A stretch of 64,000 nt of DNA from Clostridia bacterium. GTDB taxonomy: Bacteria; Bacillota; Clostridia; Acetivibrionales; DSM-2933. The notes under the pieces were generated by a model. It was not told where the DNA came from. It searched no databases and was given only the letters and a program-made list of their open reading frames with translations. The position numbers and the translations under genes are program-made. Every line of letters starts with the position of its first letter. Positions within the stretch are counted from its first letter, which is position 1. Where the stretch lies: the NCBI GenBank assembly GCA_026416815.1, contig JAOAEJ010000058.1:1-64000 (forward strand), read 5' to 3'. Positions 54,303-62,696 of the stretch are shown here, piece by piece.

Positions 54303-55351
54303 TGAAGCGGCTTTTAAGAATATACAAATGGATAGTTATATCGGTATTACTTCAGTGTATGATACTGGTGTATGTAAACTATTTTTATCTGGAAAGAAGA
54401 AATGAAGTAGTAGCTACTAGCTTTGAAATAGAAGAAAAGCCCGATACAGATGCTAAGGTAAAAATTAAACAGGGGGCACAGGGTATTAAGGTTTCTTTTG
54501 ATGGAGCCCATATTTTATACTTATTGGAGGGAAACTTAGAGATTGTTAAAACACAAGATGATAAGCATTTAAAAACAATAAGCGGGCGTAACGGGGAGAT
54601 TTCCTATTATAGATGGCTGCCTGACAGGAATATGATAATTTACTCCGTGAAATTAAAACAAGCTTCATCAGGAGGTGTGCAAATTTACACCTATGATGTT
54701 GACTCCGGGGTGGAGCGCAGCTACCCCGAAATGAAAGGTCTCCCCACACAAAGCAGTGTTGTGGATATAGAACTTTCGCCTTTGACAAATATTGTATATG
54801 CCAAGGTCAAGGTGAGTGAAGAGCAGGCCAGGGTTTATAAATTTAATATAATGAATAACCTTAGCTATGTGATGAATGTAGATATAAATACCGTAATAAA
54901 GGAAACAAGCTATTCCGACAACTTGATTTATCAGAATACAAAGAACAAAGCATTTATAAGGGATGGAAACAAAAGCTCCTCGAAGAGTATACCTTTCAAA
55001 AACAGGGTTGCACTGCTTGATGTAGATTCAGAAGATAGAGTATATATTGGAGAGTTAAATAGTGATAAAAAAGTGTATTGTATTTACTATTCAAAGATTG
55101 ACGATAAGATAGGTGAAAACCCTGAAAATACTTGGGATAAGATTAAGCTGGACAATGCTGTATCCCCGGAAAGCATAGCTATCACCCGCCGTGGGGATGT
55201 ATACACTTATTCGGAGGATGGTAATACTATCTATAATGTGCGTACAGGCTTGGAAAGTACTTATGAAGGAAGGCTCATACAAATATTAGACGGCTATTTG
55301 GTTGTACTTGATGGAGAGCGACTAAAGTTTAGAGCTATAAAAGGGTATTGA
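54302..55351 (+). CDS. Membrane-anchored protein with beta-propeller-like repeats
   Basis: 349 residues with one N-terminal hydrophobic segment (WIVISVLLQCMILVYVNYF), then an extracellular region of repeated beta-strand blocks (for example VSFDGAHILYLLEGNLEIV, IYTYDVDSGVERSY, RVYIGELNSDKKVY) suggestive of a TolB/WD-like propeller. Translation is coupled to the NAGPA gene, so the two probably act together at the cell surface. No catalytic motif is visible. Function unknown. Confidence 0.75.
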   Translation: MKRLLRIYKWIVISVLLQCMILVYVNYFYLERRNEVVATSFEIEEKPDTDAKVKIKQGAQGIKVSFDGAHILYLLEGNLEIVKTQDDKHLKTISGRNGEISYYRWLPDRNMIIYSVKLKQASSGGVQIYTYDVDSGVERSYPEMKGLPTQSSVVDIELSPLTNIVYAKVKVSEEQARVYKFNIMNNLSYVMNVDINTVIKETSYSDNLIYQNTKNKAFIRDGNKSSSKSIPFKNRVALLDVDSEDRVYIGELNSDKKVYCIYYSKIDDKIGENPENTWDKIKLDNAVSPESIAITRRGDVYTYSEDGNTIYNVRTGLESTYEGRLIQILDGYLVVLDGERLKFRAIKGY

Positions 55352-55408
55352 TAATTATTGTACCATGAGACAAAATAGGATCAATAGTTTAGGAATTTAA
55401 GGGGTATA

Positions 55409-55436
55409 TTGACATTTTTGCAAATTGGTCTATAAT
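55409..55436 (+). promoter_or_regulatory. SigA-type promoter of csoR
   Basis: TTGACA (55409-55414), a 16-base spacer and TATAAT (55431-55436). The start of transcription would lie inside the inverted repeat just downstream. Confidence 0.75.
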
Positions 55437-55442
55437 TTTGAT

Positions 55443-55459
55443 ATACCCATACGGAGTAT
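55443..55459. promoter_or_regulatory. CsoR-type operator overlapping the csoR start of transcription
   Basis: ATACCCATACGGAGTAT is an inverted repeat of the ATACCC/GGGTAT kind bound by CsoR-family repressors, with one mismatch. Its place at about +1 to +18 suggests autorepression. Confidence 0.6.
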
Positions 55460-55497
55460 ATAGAGGCTGCTCAATATTTTATGCAGGAGGTGTGTAC

Positions 55498-55794
55498 ATG
55501 CAGGAGGATGCTGTTAAAGAGTGCAGTGAATACAAGCAAGACATAATAAAAAGGCTGAAAAGAATTGAGGGACAGGTAAAGGGAATACAGAGAATGATAG
55601 AAGAGGATAAGTATTGTGTAGATGTCCTTACTCAAATTGCTGCGATACGGGCAGCTATAAATAAAGTAGGAGGTATAATCCTTGAAAAGCATTCGAAAAA
55701 GTGCATGCAAACCGCGGTTTCTGCCCAAGATAAAGAGCAAATAGTAGAGGAGCTCATTAGTACTGTACAGAAGTTTTTAAAATTTGTTGACTAA
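55498..55794 (+). CDS. csoR: CsoR-family metal-sensing repressor
   Basis: 98 residues, all-helical DUF156 family. The first helix KRLKRIEGQVKGIQRMIEEDKYCVDVLTQIAAIRAA is typical. The metal ligands Cys-His-Cys are present: Cys in KYCVDV (about 36) and His and Cys in EKHSKKC (about 61 and 65), the Cu(I) pattern. ATG 55498 follows AGGAGGT. No copper exporter is adjacent; a thioredoxin gene lies 176 bases downstream. Confidence 0.9.
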   Translation: MQEDAVKECSEYKQDIIKRLKRIEGQVKGIQRMIEEDKYCVDVLTQIAAIRAAINKVGGIILEKHSKKCMQTAVSAQDKEQIVEELISTVQKFLKFVD

Positions 55795-55970
55795 TACACT
55801 AAAATAGACAGAGGTTTATGTTTTTTAGTCTATATCTCAGGGTAATAATATTGCAATGCAAGAATTTTATCTTATAGACGTATACTAATTAGTGAAATTG
55901 AGCGAGAGTTATCAGGGTATATATATGCCAAAGGTCAAAACTTATTTCAGAAGTTATGGGAGGAAAAAAT

Positions 55971-56300
55971 ATGGCAAGTGAAAAATTAGTAGTATTAACA
56001 AAAGACAACTTTGAAGAGGAGGTACTCAAATCCGACAAGCCAATAATAGTGGATTTTTGGGCACCTTGGTGCGGACCATGTAGAGCAGTAGGACCTATAA
56101 TGGATGAACTTGCAAATGAATTTGAGGGCAAGGCCAAAGTCGGTAAGATAAATGTTGACGATCAGGGGGAGCTTGCTGCAAAATATAGAGTAATGAGTAT
56201 ACCTACAATAATGTTGTTTAAGGATGGACAAATGGTGGATAAAGTTATTGGAGCCAGGTCCAAGGAAGAGTTTGCAAATCTCATATCCAAAAATCTTTAA
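55971..56300 (+). CDS. trxA: Thioredoxin
   Basis: 109 residues with the canonical active site WCGPC (about residues 31-35), the cis-Pro in SIPTIMLF and the usual ends. It is cytosolic and reduces protein disulfides. ATG 55971 follows GGGAGGA; ATG 55956 lies before that site and is rejected. A terminator follows. Confidence 0.95.
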   Translation: MASEKLVVLTKDNFEEEVLKSDKPIIVDFWAPWCGPCRAVGPIMDELANEFEGKAKVGKINVDDQGELAAKYRVMSIPTIMLFKDGQMVDKVIGARSKEEFANLISKNL

Positions 56301-56313
56301 AAATAAGTTATTT

Positions 56314-56346
56314 AAAAGCCATGTTTTGATAATATGGCTTTTTTGC
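56314..56346 (+). terminator. Intrinsic terminator of the thioredoxin gene
   Basis: AAAAGCCAT and ATGGCTTTT flank an 11-base loop, followed by further T residues. Confidence 0.9.
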
Positions 56347-56695
56347 ATCCTAATTATAAATTTATTATAAATTTGCCTGTGAAGGAAAGTTTTATCTCCC
56401 TTTACTACAAGCTTACTAGGACTTCTTACCCAAAAGAAGGGGCAAAAGATTCAATTTTACAATTTTATGTTGTAAAAAGAGGATTTTTGAAACGCATATT
56501 GAATATATAACTATAATCAAAACCAGATAGTTATGTATGAGGTTATACATATTAAATATGTTTTTAAGGTCAGACAGAGCTGCTGTTACGTTGGAGTTTA
56601 TATATTTCTAAGTTCAGCTTTCTCAAAAAAGAACAGCAGCGCAAATACTATACGTAGCAAAAATACTATTCAGATAAGGGCAGAGGGGGATAACA
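56347..56695. other. Gene-free region before the DivIVA-like gene
   Basis: Two inverted repeats are visible: TTTTACAA/TTGTAAAA near 56455-56476, and GCTGCTGTT (56579-56587) with AACAGCAGC (56632-56640) across a 44-base loop. No gene or known RNA class was recognised. Confidence 0.4.
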
Positions 56696-57127
56696 ATGGC
56701 TGGAGAAAAGCGCTTCGGTACATCATTCTTCGGGTTTAAAAAATCCGATGTAAACTCATATATTGAAAAAATGCTCAAGGAATTTGATGATAAATTAAAG
56801 GATAAGGATGATGAAATCGCCGCATTAAAAAACCAGGTGAGAGAGCTAAGGGTTAAATATGACGAGCTGGCGAAAAAGTCGGAGCAAATCAGCGAAGATA
56901 GGGCCAAAATCGCAGATGTACTCATAAAAGCCCAGGAAAAAGCAGAATTAATACTGGAAGATGCAAAGACTCAAGCACTTGAAGAAAAGAAAAAGCTTGA
57001 ACAACTAATCGAACAGGAAAAGGAAAAACTTGTCGATATCAAAGAGGAATTAAAGGTACTTAAATCAGGGGTAGTGGACACCCTTAAAAAGTATGAGGAC
57101 CAGCTTAACGACATAATTGATGAGTAG
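56696..57127 (+). CDS. DivIVA-like coiled-coil protein
   Basis: 143 residues. The N-terminus FGTSFFGFKKSDVNSYIEKML matches the membrane-curvature-binding start of DivIVA/GpsB-like proteins. The rest is a continuous charged coiled coil (about residues 30-135). It would be peripheral at the membrane, perhaps at septa or poles. It is shorter than true DivIVA and not in the ylm-ile division cluster, so its exact role is open. The ribosome site is GGGGG. Confidence 0.8.
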   Translation: MAGEKRFGTSFFGFKKSDVNSYIEKMLKEFDDKLKDKDDEIAALKNQVRELRVKYDELAKKSEQISEDRAKIADVLIKAQEKAELILEDAKTQALEEKKKLEQLIEQEKEKLVDIKEELKVLKSGVVDTLKKYEDQLNDIIDE

Positions 57128-57188
57128 TATGCACGGTGCAAGTTAATTATCTTTAATGTTATTGTAATACAAAAGTTAAATAAAACTA

Positions 57189-57216
57189 TTGTTAACCATA
57201 TGTTTTTTTAGTATAA
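57189..57216 (+). promoter_or_regulatory. SigA-type promoter of the T-box leader
   Basis: TTGTTA (57189-57194), a 16-base spacer and TATAAT (57211-57216), about 85 bases before Stem I of the T-box. Confidence 0.6.
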
Positions 57217-57298
57217 TTTCTATAACAATTGCGTATCTATAAGTTAAAGATTAGTATAAAAGCAAGTTTAAACATAGCCAACAACAATATATTCAAAA

Positions 57299-57577
57299 GA
57301 CGATGATGGGGAAGAGTATATATAGGAGTTTTACAGCGAGTTAGAGTTTGGTGTAAGTCTAACAAATAACTATATAGAAGGCAGCCCTTGAGTTTCTCCT
57401 TGAGAAATGAAGGTGTATATACACCTGAAAACCGTTTGCAAATATAGTTTAGTAACTTGGATTAATAATGCAAAGGTTTTATAATAGAGGATGACGTGAC
57501 CTCACGTTACAGAGGCACAATGTGTTTTGCATTGATGGAGAGGGCGCCAAACGGCGCTAACTAGGGTGGTACCGCGG
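57299..57577 (+). promoter_or_regulatory. T-box leader, probably tRNA-Ala responsive
   Basis: Stem I contains the AGTA loop-E part (57315-57318), an AGCGAG element, a GGTG terminal motif and a 3' specifier side reading GAAGGCAG (57377-57384) after the CTATATA arm. The conserved T-box AGGGTGGTACCGCGG is at 57563-57577. Its TGGT bulge pairs with an NCCA end whose discriminator is A. That fits tRNA-Ala and specifier GCA (57381-57383) and argues against the overlapping GGC (Gly, discriminator U). It controls an Lrp-like regulator and an aminotransferase. Confidence 0.9.
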
Positions 57578-57580
57578 ATT

Positions 57581-57620
57581 AACTCTTTCGTCCCTTTTTT
57601 TAGGATGAGAGAGTTTTTTA
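57581..57620 (+). terminator. T-box terminator
   Basis: AACTCTTTCGTCC pairs with GGATGAGAGAGTT (with G-U pairs), then TTTTT. It alternates with the T-box antiterminator. Confidence 0.9.
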
Positions 57621-57695
57621 TTTTATGCAAAAATACAAAATTATAAACAATGAATTAATGTATTGAATATTATTATCTTAAAGGAGCTGATTTTG

Positions 57696-58175
57696 ATGGA
57701 GGAAATTCTTGAAATCCTAGAGAAGGATAGTAAACTTACTGTAGAGCAAATAGCGACAATGTTAGGTAAAAGTGTAGATGAAGTCAGAGATGCTATAAAA
57801 AAGTATGAAGATGAAAATGTTATCGTAGGATATACAACACTGGTTAACTGGGAGAATACCAGCAAGGAGACAGTTACGGCTTTAATTGAAGTTAAGGTAA
57901 CTCCACAGAGGGGTGAGGGTTTTGATAAGGTGGCCGAGAGAATATACAGATACCCGGAGGTAAAAGCCTGCTACCTGATGTCCGGTGGATTTGACTTGAC
58001 AGTCATTGTTGAAGGGAAAACAATGAAAGAGGTTGCGTTGTTTGTAGCAGAAAAACTTGCACCCCTTGAATCGGTTTTAAGTACTGGAACTCACTTTGTA
58101 TTGAAAAAATATAAAGATAAAGGCACAATATTTGAGGAGAAAACTAAGGACGACAGGGAGGCTATAATTCTATGA
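57696..58175 (+). CDS. Lrp/AsnC-family transcriptional regulator
   Basis: 159 residues: an N-terminal helix-turn-helix (KLTVEQIATMLGKSVDEVRDAI, about 12-33) and a C-terminal RAM domain (TALIEVKVTPQRGEGFDKVAERI...VKACYLMSGGFDLTVIVEG) that binds amino acids and forms octamers. ATG 57696 follows AAAGGAG; the upstream TTG is rejected. Its last four bases overlap the aminotransferase start, so both are translated together from the T-box message. Confidence 0.92.
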   Translation: MEEILEILEKDSKLTVEQIATMLGKSVDEVRDAIKKYEDENVIVGYTTLVNWENTSKETVTALIEVKVTPQRGEGFDKVAERIYRYPEVKACYLMSGGFDLTVIVEGKTMKEVALFVAEKLAPLESVLSTGTHFVLKKYKDKGTIFEEKTKDDREAIIL

Positions 58176-59341
58176 AAATAGAAGAAATGATTTTACCAAC
58201 TATAAAGAACATGCCTCCGTCAGGTATAAGAAAGTTCTTTGATTTGGTTAATGAGATGAAGGATGCTATTTCTCTAAGTATAGGGGAGCCTGACTTTCCA
58301 ACGCCATGGAATGTTAGAGAGGCTGCTATATATTCCCTTGAGAAGGGACGTACGCGTTACTCACCCAATGCTGGCTTTATGGAGCTCCGTGAGGAGATAT
58401 GCAGCTATGTGAAGCGGAAATACGGTGTAGCATACAGTCCTAAGGATGAGGTGATAGTAACTGTAGGGGGCAGTGAGGCTATCGATTTTGCTCTAAGAGC
58501 ATTGGTGGGGCCTGGTGACGAGGTGATAATTCCTGAGCCCAGTTTTGTAGCCTATAAGCCCTGTGCTATGTTTGCAGGTGCAACTCCGGTAATAATAGAG
58601 CTCAAAGACGAAGACCAGTTTAGATTAAAACCGGAACAATTGGAGAAGGCAATTACCGAAAAGACAAAGGTATTGATTTTACCTTTCCCTAATAACCCGA
58701 CTGGGGCCATAATGACACAAGAAGACCTTAGTAAGATTGTTGAAGTAATAAAGGATAAAAATATAATAGTTATTTCCGATGAAATATACGCCGAACTAAC
58801 CTATGAAGGCAGACACGTATCCATAGCAAGCTTTCCTGAAATGAAGGATAGAACGCTGTTAATAAACGGCTTCTCAAAAACCTTTTCCATGACGGGTTGG
58901 AGGCTAGGGTATGCCTGTGGCCATCCTGCGCTAATTGCTGCTATGTATAAGTTGCATCAGTATGCATTAATGTGTTCGCCTACCCCATCCCAGTATGCTG
59001 CAATAGAGGCGCTGCGCAACAGTAATGAAGATGTTGAAATGATGGCGAGGGAATACAACAGACGTAGAAGGGTGATGGTTGACGGTTTTAGAAAAGCTGG
59101 TCTTGACTGCTTTGAGCCGTTGGGAGCTTTTTATGTTTTCCCATGCATCAAATCTACGGGAATGACTTCCAATGAATTCTGTGAAAAGCTTCTCATGGAA
59201 GAGAAGGTAGCGGTAGTGCCGGGTACGGCATTCGGAGAGTGTGGGGAAGGTTTTGTGAGAGCTTGCTATGCATCCTCAATAGAGAATATATTTGAGGCAA
59301 TGAAGAGGATACAACGATTTGTGGATAGTAATAGGAAGTAA
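58172..59341 (+). CDS. Class I/II PLP aminotransferase
   Basis: 389 residues of the aspartate aminotransferase fold type I. The PLP Lys is in NGFSKTFSMTGWRLG (about residue 235), the cofactor Asp in VISDEIYAEL, the Asn in PFPNNPTGAI, and the C-terminal carboxylate-binding Arg in FVRACYA. The substrate is not decided by sequence. The Ala-type T-box upstream suggests alanine formation from pyruvate, but aspartate or aromatic substrates are possible. Confidence 0.92.
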   Translation: MKIEEMILPTIKNMPPSGIRKFFDLVNEMKDAISLSIGEPDFPTPWNVREAAIYSLEKGRTRYSPNAGFMELREEICSYVKRKYGVAYSPKDEVIVTVGGSEAIDFALRALVGPGDEVIIPEPSFVAYKPCAMFAGATPVIIELKDEDQFRLKPEQLEKAITEKTKVLILPFPNNPTGAIMTQEDLSKIVEVIKDKNIIVISDEIYAELTYEGRHVSIASFPEMKDRTLLINGFSKTFSMTGWRLGYACGHPALIAAMYKLHQYALMCSPTPSQYAAIEALRNSNEDVEMMAREYNRRRRVMVDGFRKAGLDCFEPLGAFYVFPCIKSTGMTSNEFCEKLLMEEKVAVVPGTAFGECGEGFVRACYASSIENIFEAMKRIQRFVDSNRK

Positions 59342-59351
59342 GGAGCAAAAG

Positions 59352-60170
59352 ATGTACAAGTTAGTTGCAATTGACCTGGACGGGACTCTGCTGAATTCCG
59401 GTAAGATTGTCTCTGAAAGAAATAAGGAAGCTATAAAAAGAGCTATTGAAAAGGGAATTAAAATTATTGTTTGTTCCGGAAGGATATATGCAGGTGCAAA
59501 GGGATTTGCCAGGCAGATATATACAAACGAACCTTTAGTAGCTTGTAATGGGGCTGTTATAAAGGACATAGATACAGGAGAGATATTATACTCCAATTCT
59601 TTAAGACATGATGACTGTCTTGAGGTTATAGAAATCTGTCGTGCGAAAGGTATATATTTTCATGTCTATATAGATGATACAATGTATACTGAAAAGTTAG
59701 GCTTTTCGTCTTTATATTATTGGAAAAGGAATCAAGAGCTTCCTGAGAAAGACAGAGTAGATATAAGAGTAGTTGAAAGCTTGAGGCAGGTGGTGAAGAG
59801 CAGCTCTACGCCACCTTCTAAAGTCGTAGCAATATCAGAAGACCCTATAATGCTTTCGTGTACGAGAAAGCATATAGAAGAAATTAGTACAATTTCAGTC
59901 ATGAGTTCAAATTATGATAATTTTGAAGTTGTTAATCATGGAGTAAGCAAAGCAAAGGCTCTAAGCTTTATTTCAGAAAAGTTTGGAATAAAGAGAGAAG
60001 AGATAATTGCTATAGGTGATAATGAAAACGATTATTCCATGATACAATTCGCTGGTATCGGTATAGCAATGGGTAATGCGGAAGAAATTATCAAGAATGC
60101 TGCAGATTATATTACATTGACCAATAATGAAGATGGAGTAGCGCATGCCCTAAATAAATTTGTACTGTGA
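59352..60170 (+). CDS. Cof-type HAD phosphatase
   Basis: 272 residues. Motif I DLDGTLLN (about 8-15), motif II CSGR, the conserved Lys in GVSKAKAL and motif IV GDNENDYSMI are all present, with a C2B cap typical of Cof/YidA-type sugar-phosphate or flavin-phosphate phosphatases. ATG 59352 follows AAGGAG. It starts 11 bases after the aminotransferase stop and probably shares its transcript. Confidence 0.92.
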   Translation: MYKLVAIDLDGTLLNSGKIVSERNKEAIKRAIEKGIKIIVCSGRIYAGAKGFARQIYTNEPLVACNGAVIKDIDTGEILYSNSLRHDDCLEVIEICRAKGIYFHVYIDDTMYTEKLGFSSLYYWKRNQELPEKDRVDIRVVESLRQVVKSSSTPPSKVVAISEDPIMLSCTRKHIEEISTISVMSSNYDNFEVVNHGVSKAKALSFISEKFGIKREEIIAIGDNENDYSMIQFAGIGIAMGNAEEIIKNAADYITLTNNEDGVAHALNKFVL

Positions 60171-60342
60171 ATTGAGTAAATAAACGAAATGCAACATCTA
60201 ATAATGTATATTCTGTAAAATTAGTAGAGTAGCTACAATCTGAATAATGATTACATTGTTTGTTTATGTCCGTGAAAAGTACTAAAGTTTGGAGTGCCCA
60301 GTGGGTGTAAACAAATAATGTAGTAGATGAAAGTTTTTAAAA

Positions 60343-60492
60343 TTAGGCTGATTTTCTAGATGTATTCACTTGGGTTTCCATATAATTAAGGATTAATTCA
60401 TCAAGTTCCTGGCTGATTTTTAATATGTATTCGGTATCTCCCGTCTCAATTACTTTATAGAGTTTTTCCCTTAAACATTCTAATTGGCTCAT
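60343..60492 (-). CDS. Spo0E-like sporulation phosphatase, 49 residues
   Basis: A short minus-strand gene: MSQLECLREKLYKVIETG... with the Spo0E-family motif SQELDELI (about 27-34). Spo0E proteins dephosphorylate Spo0A~P and delay sporulation. GGGAGGG precedes the ATG at the right distance (60492 is the first base read). The size fits the family (about 50-85 residues). It is divergent from the XRE regulator at 60763, with a palindrome between them. Confidence 0.85.
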   Translation of the reverse strand: MSQLECLREKLYKVIETGDTEYILKISQELDELILNYMETQVNTSRKSA

Positions 60493-60762
60493 TGCCAACC
60501 CTCCCCTACGTATCTCACATGAAAATTTATATACACGATTTCCTAAATATGACTATAATGTGCCAATTTTAAAATAATATTACCAGAAAGCAAAGTTAAT
60601 GTTTCTATAATTATTTTATAGCAACACTGTGTTGCTGTCAATATTAAACAGTAAAAAAAGTAATCACTTTGTTGCACATTATACTTTAAAAATCTCTGAA
60701 ACAAGTGTAAAATATACTTTAGATAGAAAAATAATCTTGGTAGTCTTGGGGTGAGTAGTAAA
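60493..60762. promoter_or_regulatory. Divergent Spo0E/XRE control region with a palindrome
   Basis: AGCAACACTGTGTTGCT (60620-60636) is a perfect palindrome with 7-base arms. A half site, TTGTTGC, recurs near 60670. It may be the operator of the XRE regulator encoded beside it. Confidence 0.55.
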
Positions 60763-61437
60763 ATGGCTTTTTCATCAATGCTAAAACAGCTAAGAGAGGA
60801 AAGACACCTGTCACAAAAGGAAATTGCTGATTATCTGGGGATAACGCGCCAGGCTGTTGCTTCCTATGAGCTTGGGAAAAGAGAGCCTGATTACCAAATC
60901 CTAAGAAAGCTGGCTGACTACTTTGGTGTATCTATAGATTATATGCTGGGAAGGGCCAACTGTAGGGAACTGAATGCGGTTACGGTAGGTAGGAATATAG
61001 AACTAATTAGAGGTGATTATACATATAAAGAGCTTTCTGAAGATATACGTGCGAAAACCGGTGCACTTATATTCCCGGAAATGCTTGAACTCTATGCTAA
61101 AGGAGAAAGGATGCCTTTTGTAGGAACTATAAAAATTTTAGCTAAATATGCCTATGTGCATGACTCTTTTTTTTATACTCACAACACCTACGAAACCTTT
61201 AAAAGAGAGCAGTCTTTATATAAACTGGAGCAGGAGCAAAGCTTCCAGGATAAAGACGGTTATGATTTAGCCTCGACTATGTTAAAATCTTTAGATGATG
61301 AGCTGGAAAAATGGATACTAAATGAATGTAATATTAAATATATCAAGTTGGCTAAAGAGATACAAGAATCGGGTTTATCCGTGGATGTTCTCAAACCTCT
61401 TATTGCGAGTATAAAGTCTAGTAAAAACGATTACTAA
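60763..61437 (+). CDS. XRE-family helix-turn-helix regulator
   Basis: 224 residues. An N-terminal Cro/C1 HTH (LKQLREERHLSQKEIADYLGI..., about 5-60) ends DYMLGR, as in SinR-like regulators. The following 75 residues (VGRNIELIRGDYTYKELSEDI...) look like a second, degenerate HTH-type fold. The C-terminal 70 residues are helical and unrecognised. ATG 60763 follows GGGGTGA; GTG 60751 overlaps the site and is rejected. Its divergent neighbour is a Spo0E-like gene, so a link to sporulation timing is possible. Confidence 0.88.
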   Translation: MAFSSMLKQLREERHLSQKEIADYLGITRQAVASYELGKREPDYQILRKLADYFGVSIDYMLGRANCRELNAVTVGRNIELIRGDYTYKELSEDIRAKTGALIFPEMLELYAKGERMPFVGTIKILAKYAYVHDSFFYTHNTYETFKREQSLYKLEQEQSFQDKDGYDLASTMLKSLDDELEKWILNECNIKYIKLAKEIQESGLSVDVLKPLIASIKSSKNDY

Positions 61438-61624
61438 AGTTATATGAGTAGACATAAGTTTAATAAGTAGTAACCAAGAAGTATAATAGGGCATATAATG
61501 TGATAAGAAGACCACGTTTTATCAAGCAAGGCTCTTACATGAATGTGCAGACAGTATATGGCAGATGATGAAAAGTTTATAGGCTTATGTACATGGTCAT
61601 GTAGGTTTTGAAGGGAGAACTTTT

Positions 61625-62068
61625 ATGGATTATATGAACTATTACCAAATGATCAACCCGTGTATGGCATGTTCGCCGGTTATGAATTATCCTGTAGAAA
61701 ATCTTCAGGACATGTATCCGGATGTTTACAAAAGAGTATACCCGAGAATCAAGCAAGTTTGTATAGTGACAGACGTAGAGAGCAATCCGGAAATGAATCC
61801 GTATCCAAGTCGTGCTGCCGTTGAAAGAATGGCAGACGAGATATATAACAGTATTTCCATGGAGATGGGAGATTTGGACGATGACAACAGGCAGTTTGGG
61901 GTTGGAGTAGCAGGAGGTTATCCGGGCTATTACGGGTATCCTGGGTATGCAGGATACTACAATTACCCTGCATATGGCTATTATGGCGGAAGGAGATTTT
62001 TGCGTGACCTTATAGGTATATTATTAATTAGAGAGCTTCTTGGCAGGAGAGGAATTTATTATTATTAG
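61625..62068 (+). CDS. Gly/Tyr-rich protein, possibly spore coat
   Basis: 147 residues in three parts: a Cys/Met/Pro-rich N-terminus (NPCMACSPVMNYP), a conserved-looking middle (DVYKRVYPRIKQVC...ADEIYNSI) and a Gly/Tyr-rich tail with about ten Tyr (GYPGYYGYPGYAGYYNYPAYG) ending in an Arg-rich RDLIGILLIRELLGRRG. Such composition is typical of spore-coat or crust proteins that crosslink through Tyr, but no family was recognised. The ribosome site is AAGGGAG. Confidence 0.7.
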   Translation: MDYMNYYQMINPCMACSPVMNYPVENLQDMYPDVYKRVYPRIKQVCIVTDVESNPEMNPYPSRAAVERMADEIYNSISMEMGDLDDDNRQFGVGVAGGYPGYYGYPGYAGYYNYPAYGYYGGRRFLRDLIGILLIRELLGRRGIYYY

Positions 62069-62073
62069 AAATT

Positions 62074-62118
62074 AAAGCGATATGAGGTGTTCAATGTAAT
62101 GCCTCATATCGCTTTTTT
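62074..62118. terminator. Bidirectional terminator between convergent genes
   Basis: AAAGCGATATGAGG and CCTCATATCGCTTT pair perfectly, with T-runs on both strands. Confidence 0.93.
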
Positions 62119-62119
62119 A

Positions 62120-62458
62120 TTATATTGCTTTTTCGCCTCTTTCACCGGTCCTTATACGTATTGCATCTTCCACATTGTATATGAAGATTTTACCGTCACC
62201 TACTTCTCCGGTCTTTGCCCCTTCACATATTAAGGCTACTACATCATTCACCAGTTCATCCTTGGTAATAATTTCAATTTTTATTTTGGGAAGTAAATTT
62301 AGCGTAACTTCAGTACCACGATAGTATTCTTTTCTACCCTTTTGATGGCCACATCCCATAACCTGACTGATTGTAATACCGTGGACATTGAATTTATTAA
62401 GGGCTTCCTTGATTTCTTCAAGTTTACCCGGTCTTATTATTGCTTCAATTTTTTTCAT
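62120..62458 (-). CDS. P-II nitrogen regulatory protein (second copy)
   Basis: 112 residues. T-loop region GHQKGRKEYYRGTEVTL, B-loop KTGEVGDGKIF and C-terminal IRIRTGERGEKAI match GlnB/GlnK. Residue 51, the uridylylated Tyr of E. coli GlnB, is Val here, so that modification is not possible. The protein is about 84 percent identical by my count to the upstream P-II. A minus-strand GAGGGG site precedes ATG. It is separated from the first copy by a strong hairpin. Confidence 0.93.
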   Translation of the reverse strand: MKKIEAIIRPGKLEEIKEALNKFNVHGITISQVMGCGHQKGRKEYYRGTEVTLNLLPKIKIEIITKDELVNDVVALICEGAKTGEVGDGKIFIYNVEDAIRIRTGERGEKAI

Positions 62459-62560
62459 TTAAACGCACCCCTCACACTTTTAAGATAAACATCCTTTGGG
62501 CATTCAATATTTATTGTACATTCAACTATGCTTTTGGTCAAATAGTATTTCAACAAAAAG

Positions 62561-62608
62561 CAAGAAAAAAGAGTGGCAAGGGTAAATCCCTGCAACTCTT
62601 TTTTCTTG
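62561..62608 (-). terminator. Hairpin between the two P-II genes (terminator or attenuator)
   Basis: CAAGAAAAAAGAGT and ACTCTTTTTTCTTG pair, with a GGG/CCC core, making a stem of about 20 base pairs and T-runs on both strands. It probably separates or attenuates transcription of the second copy. Confidence 0.85.
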
Positions 62609-62696
62609 TGACAATATATTTAGGGAGTTTATATGGTAAGCTAGGTAAAGAACTATAAGTACCTACAATACCCGTTAAAGTGAAAGTAATTATTAA

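Noticed and set aside
57380-57382. GGC read as a glycine specifier in the T-box
   Set aside because: The T-box bulge TGGT pairs with discriminator A, whereas bacterial tRNA-Gly normally has U. The overlapping GCA fits better.
57426-57441. Possible catabolite-responsive element TGAAAACCGTTTGCA
   Set aside because: It lies inside the T-box leader, has the wrong spacing for the consensus, and is probably part of an RNA stem.
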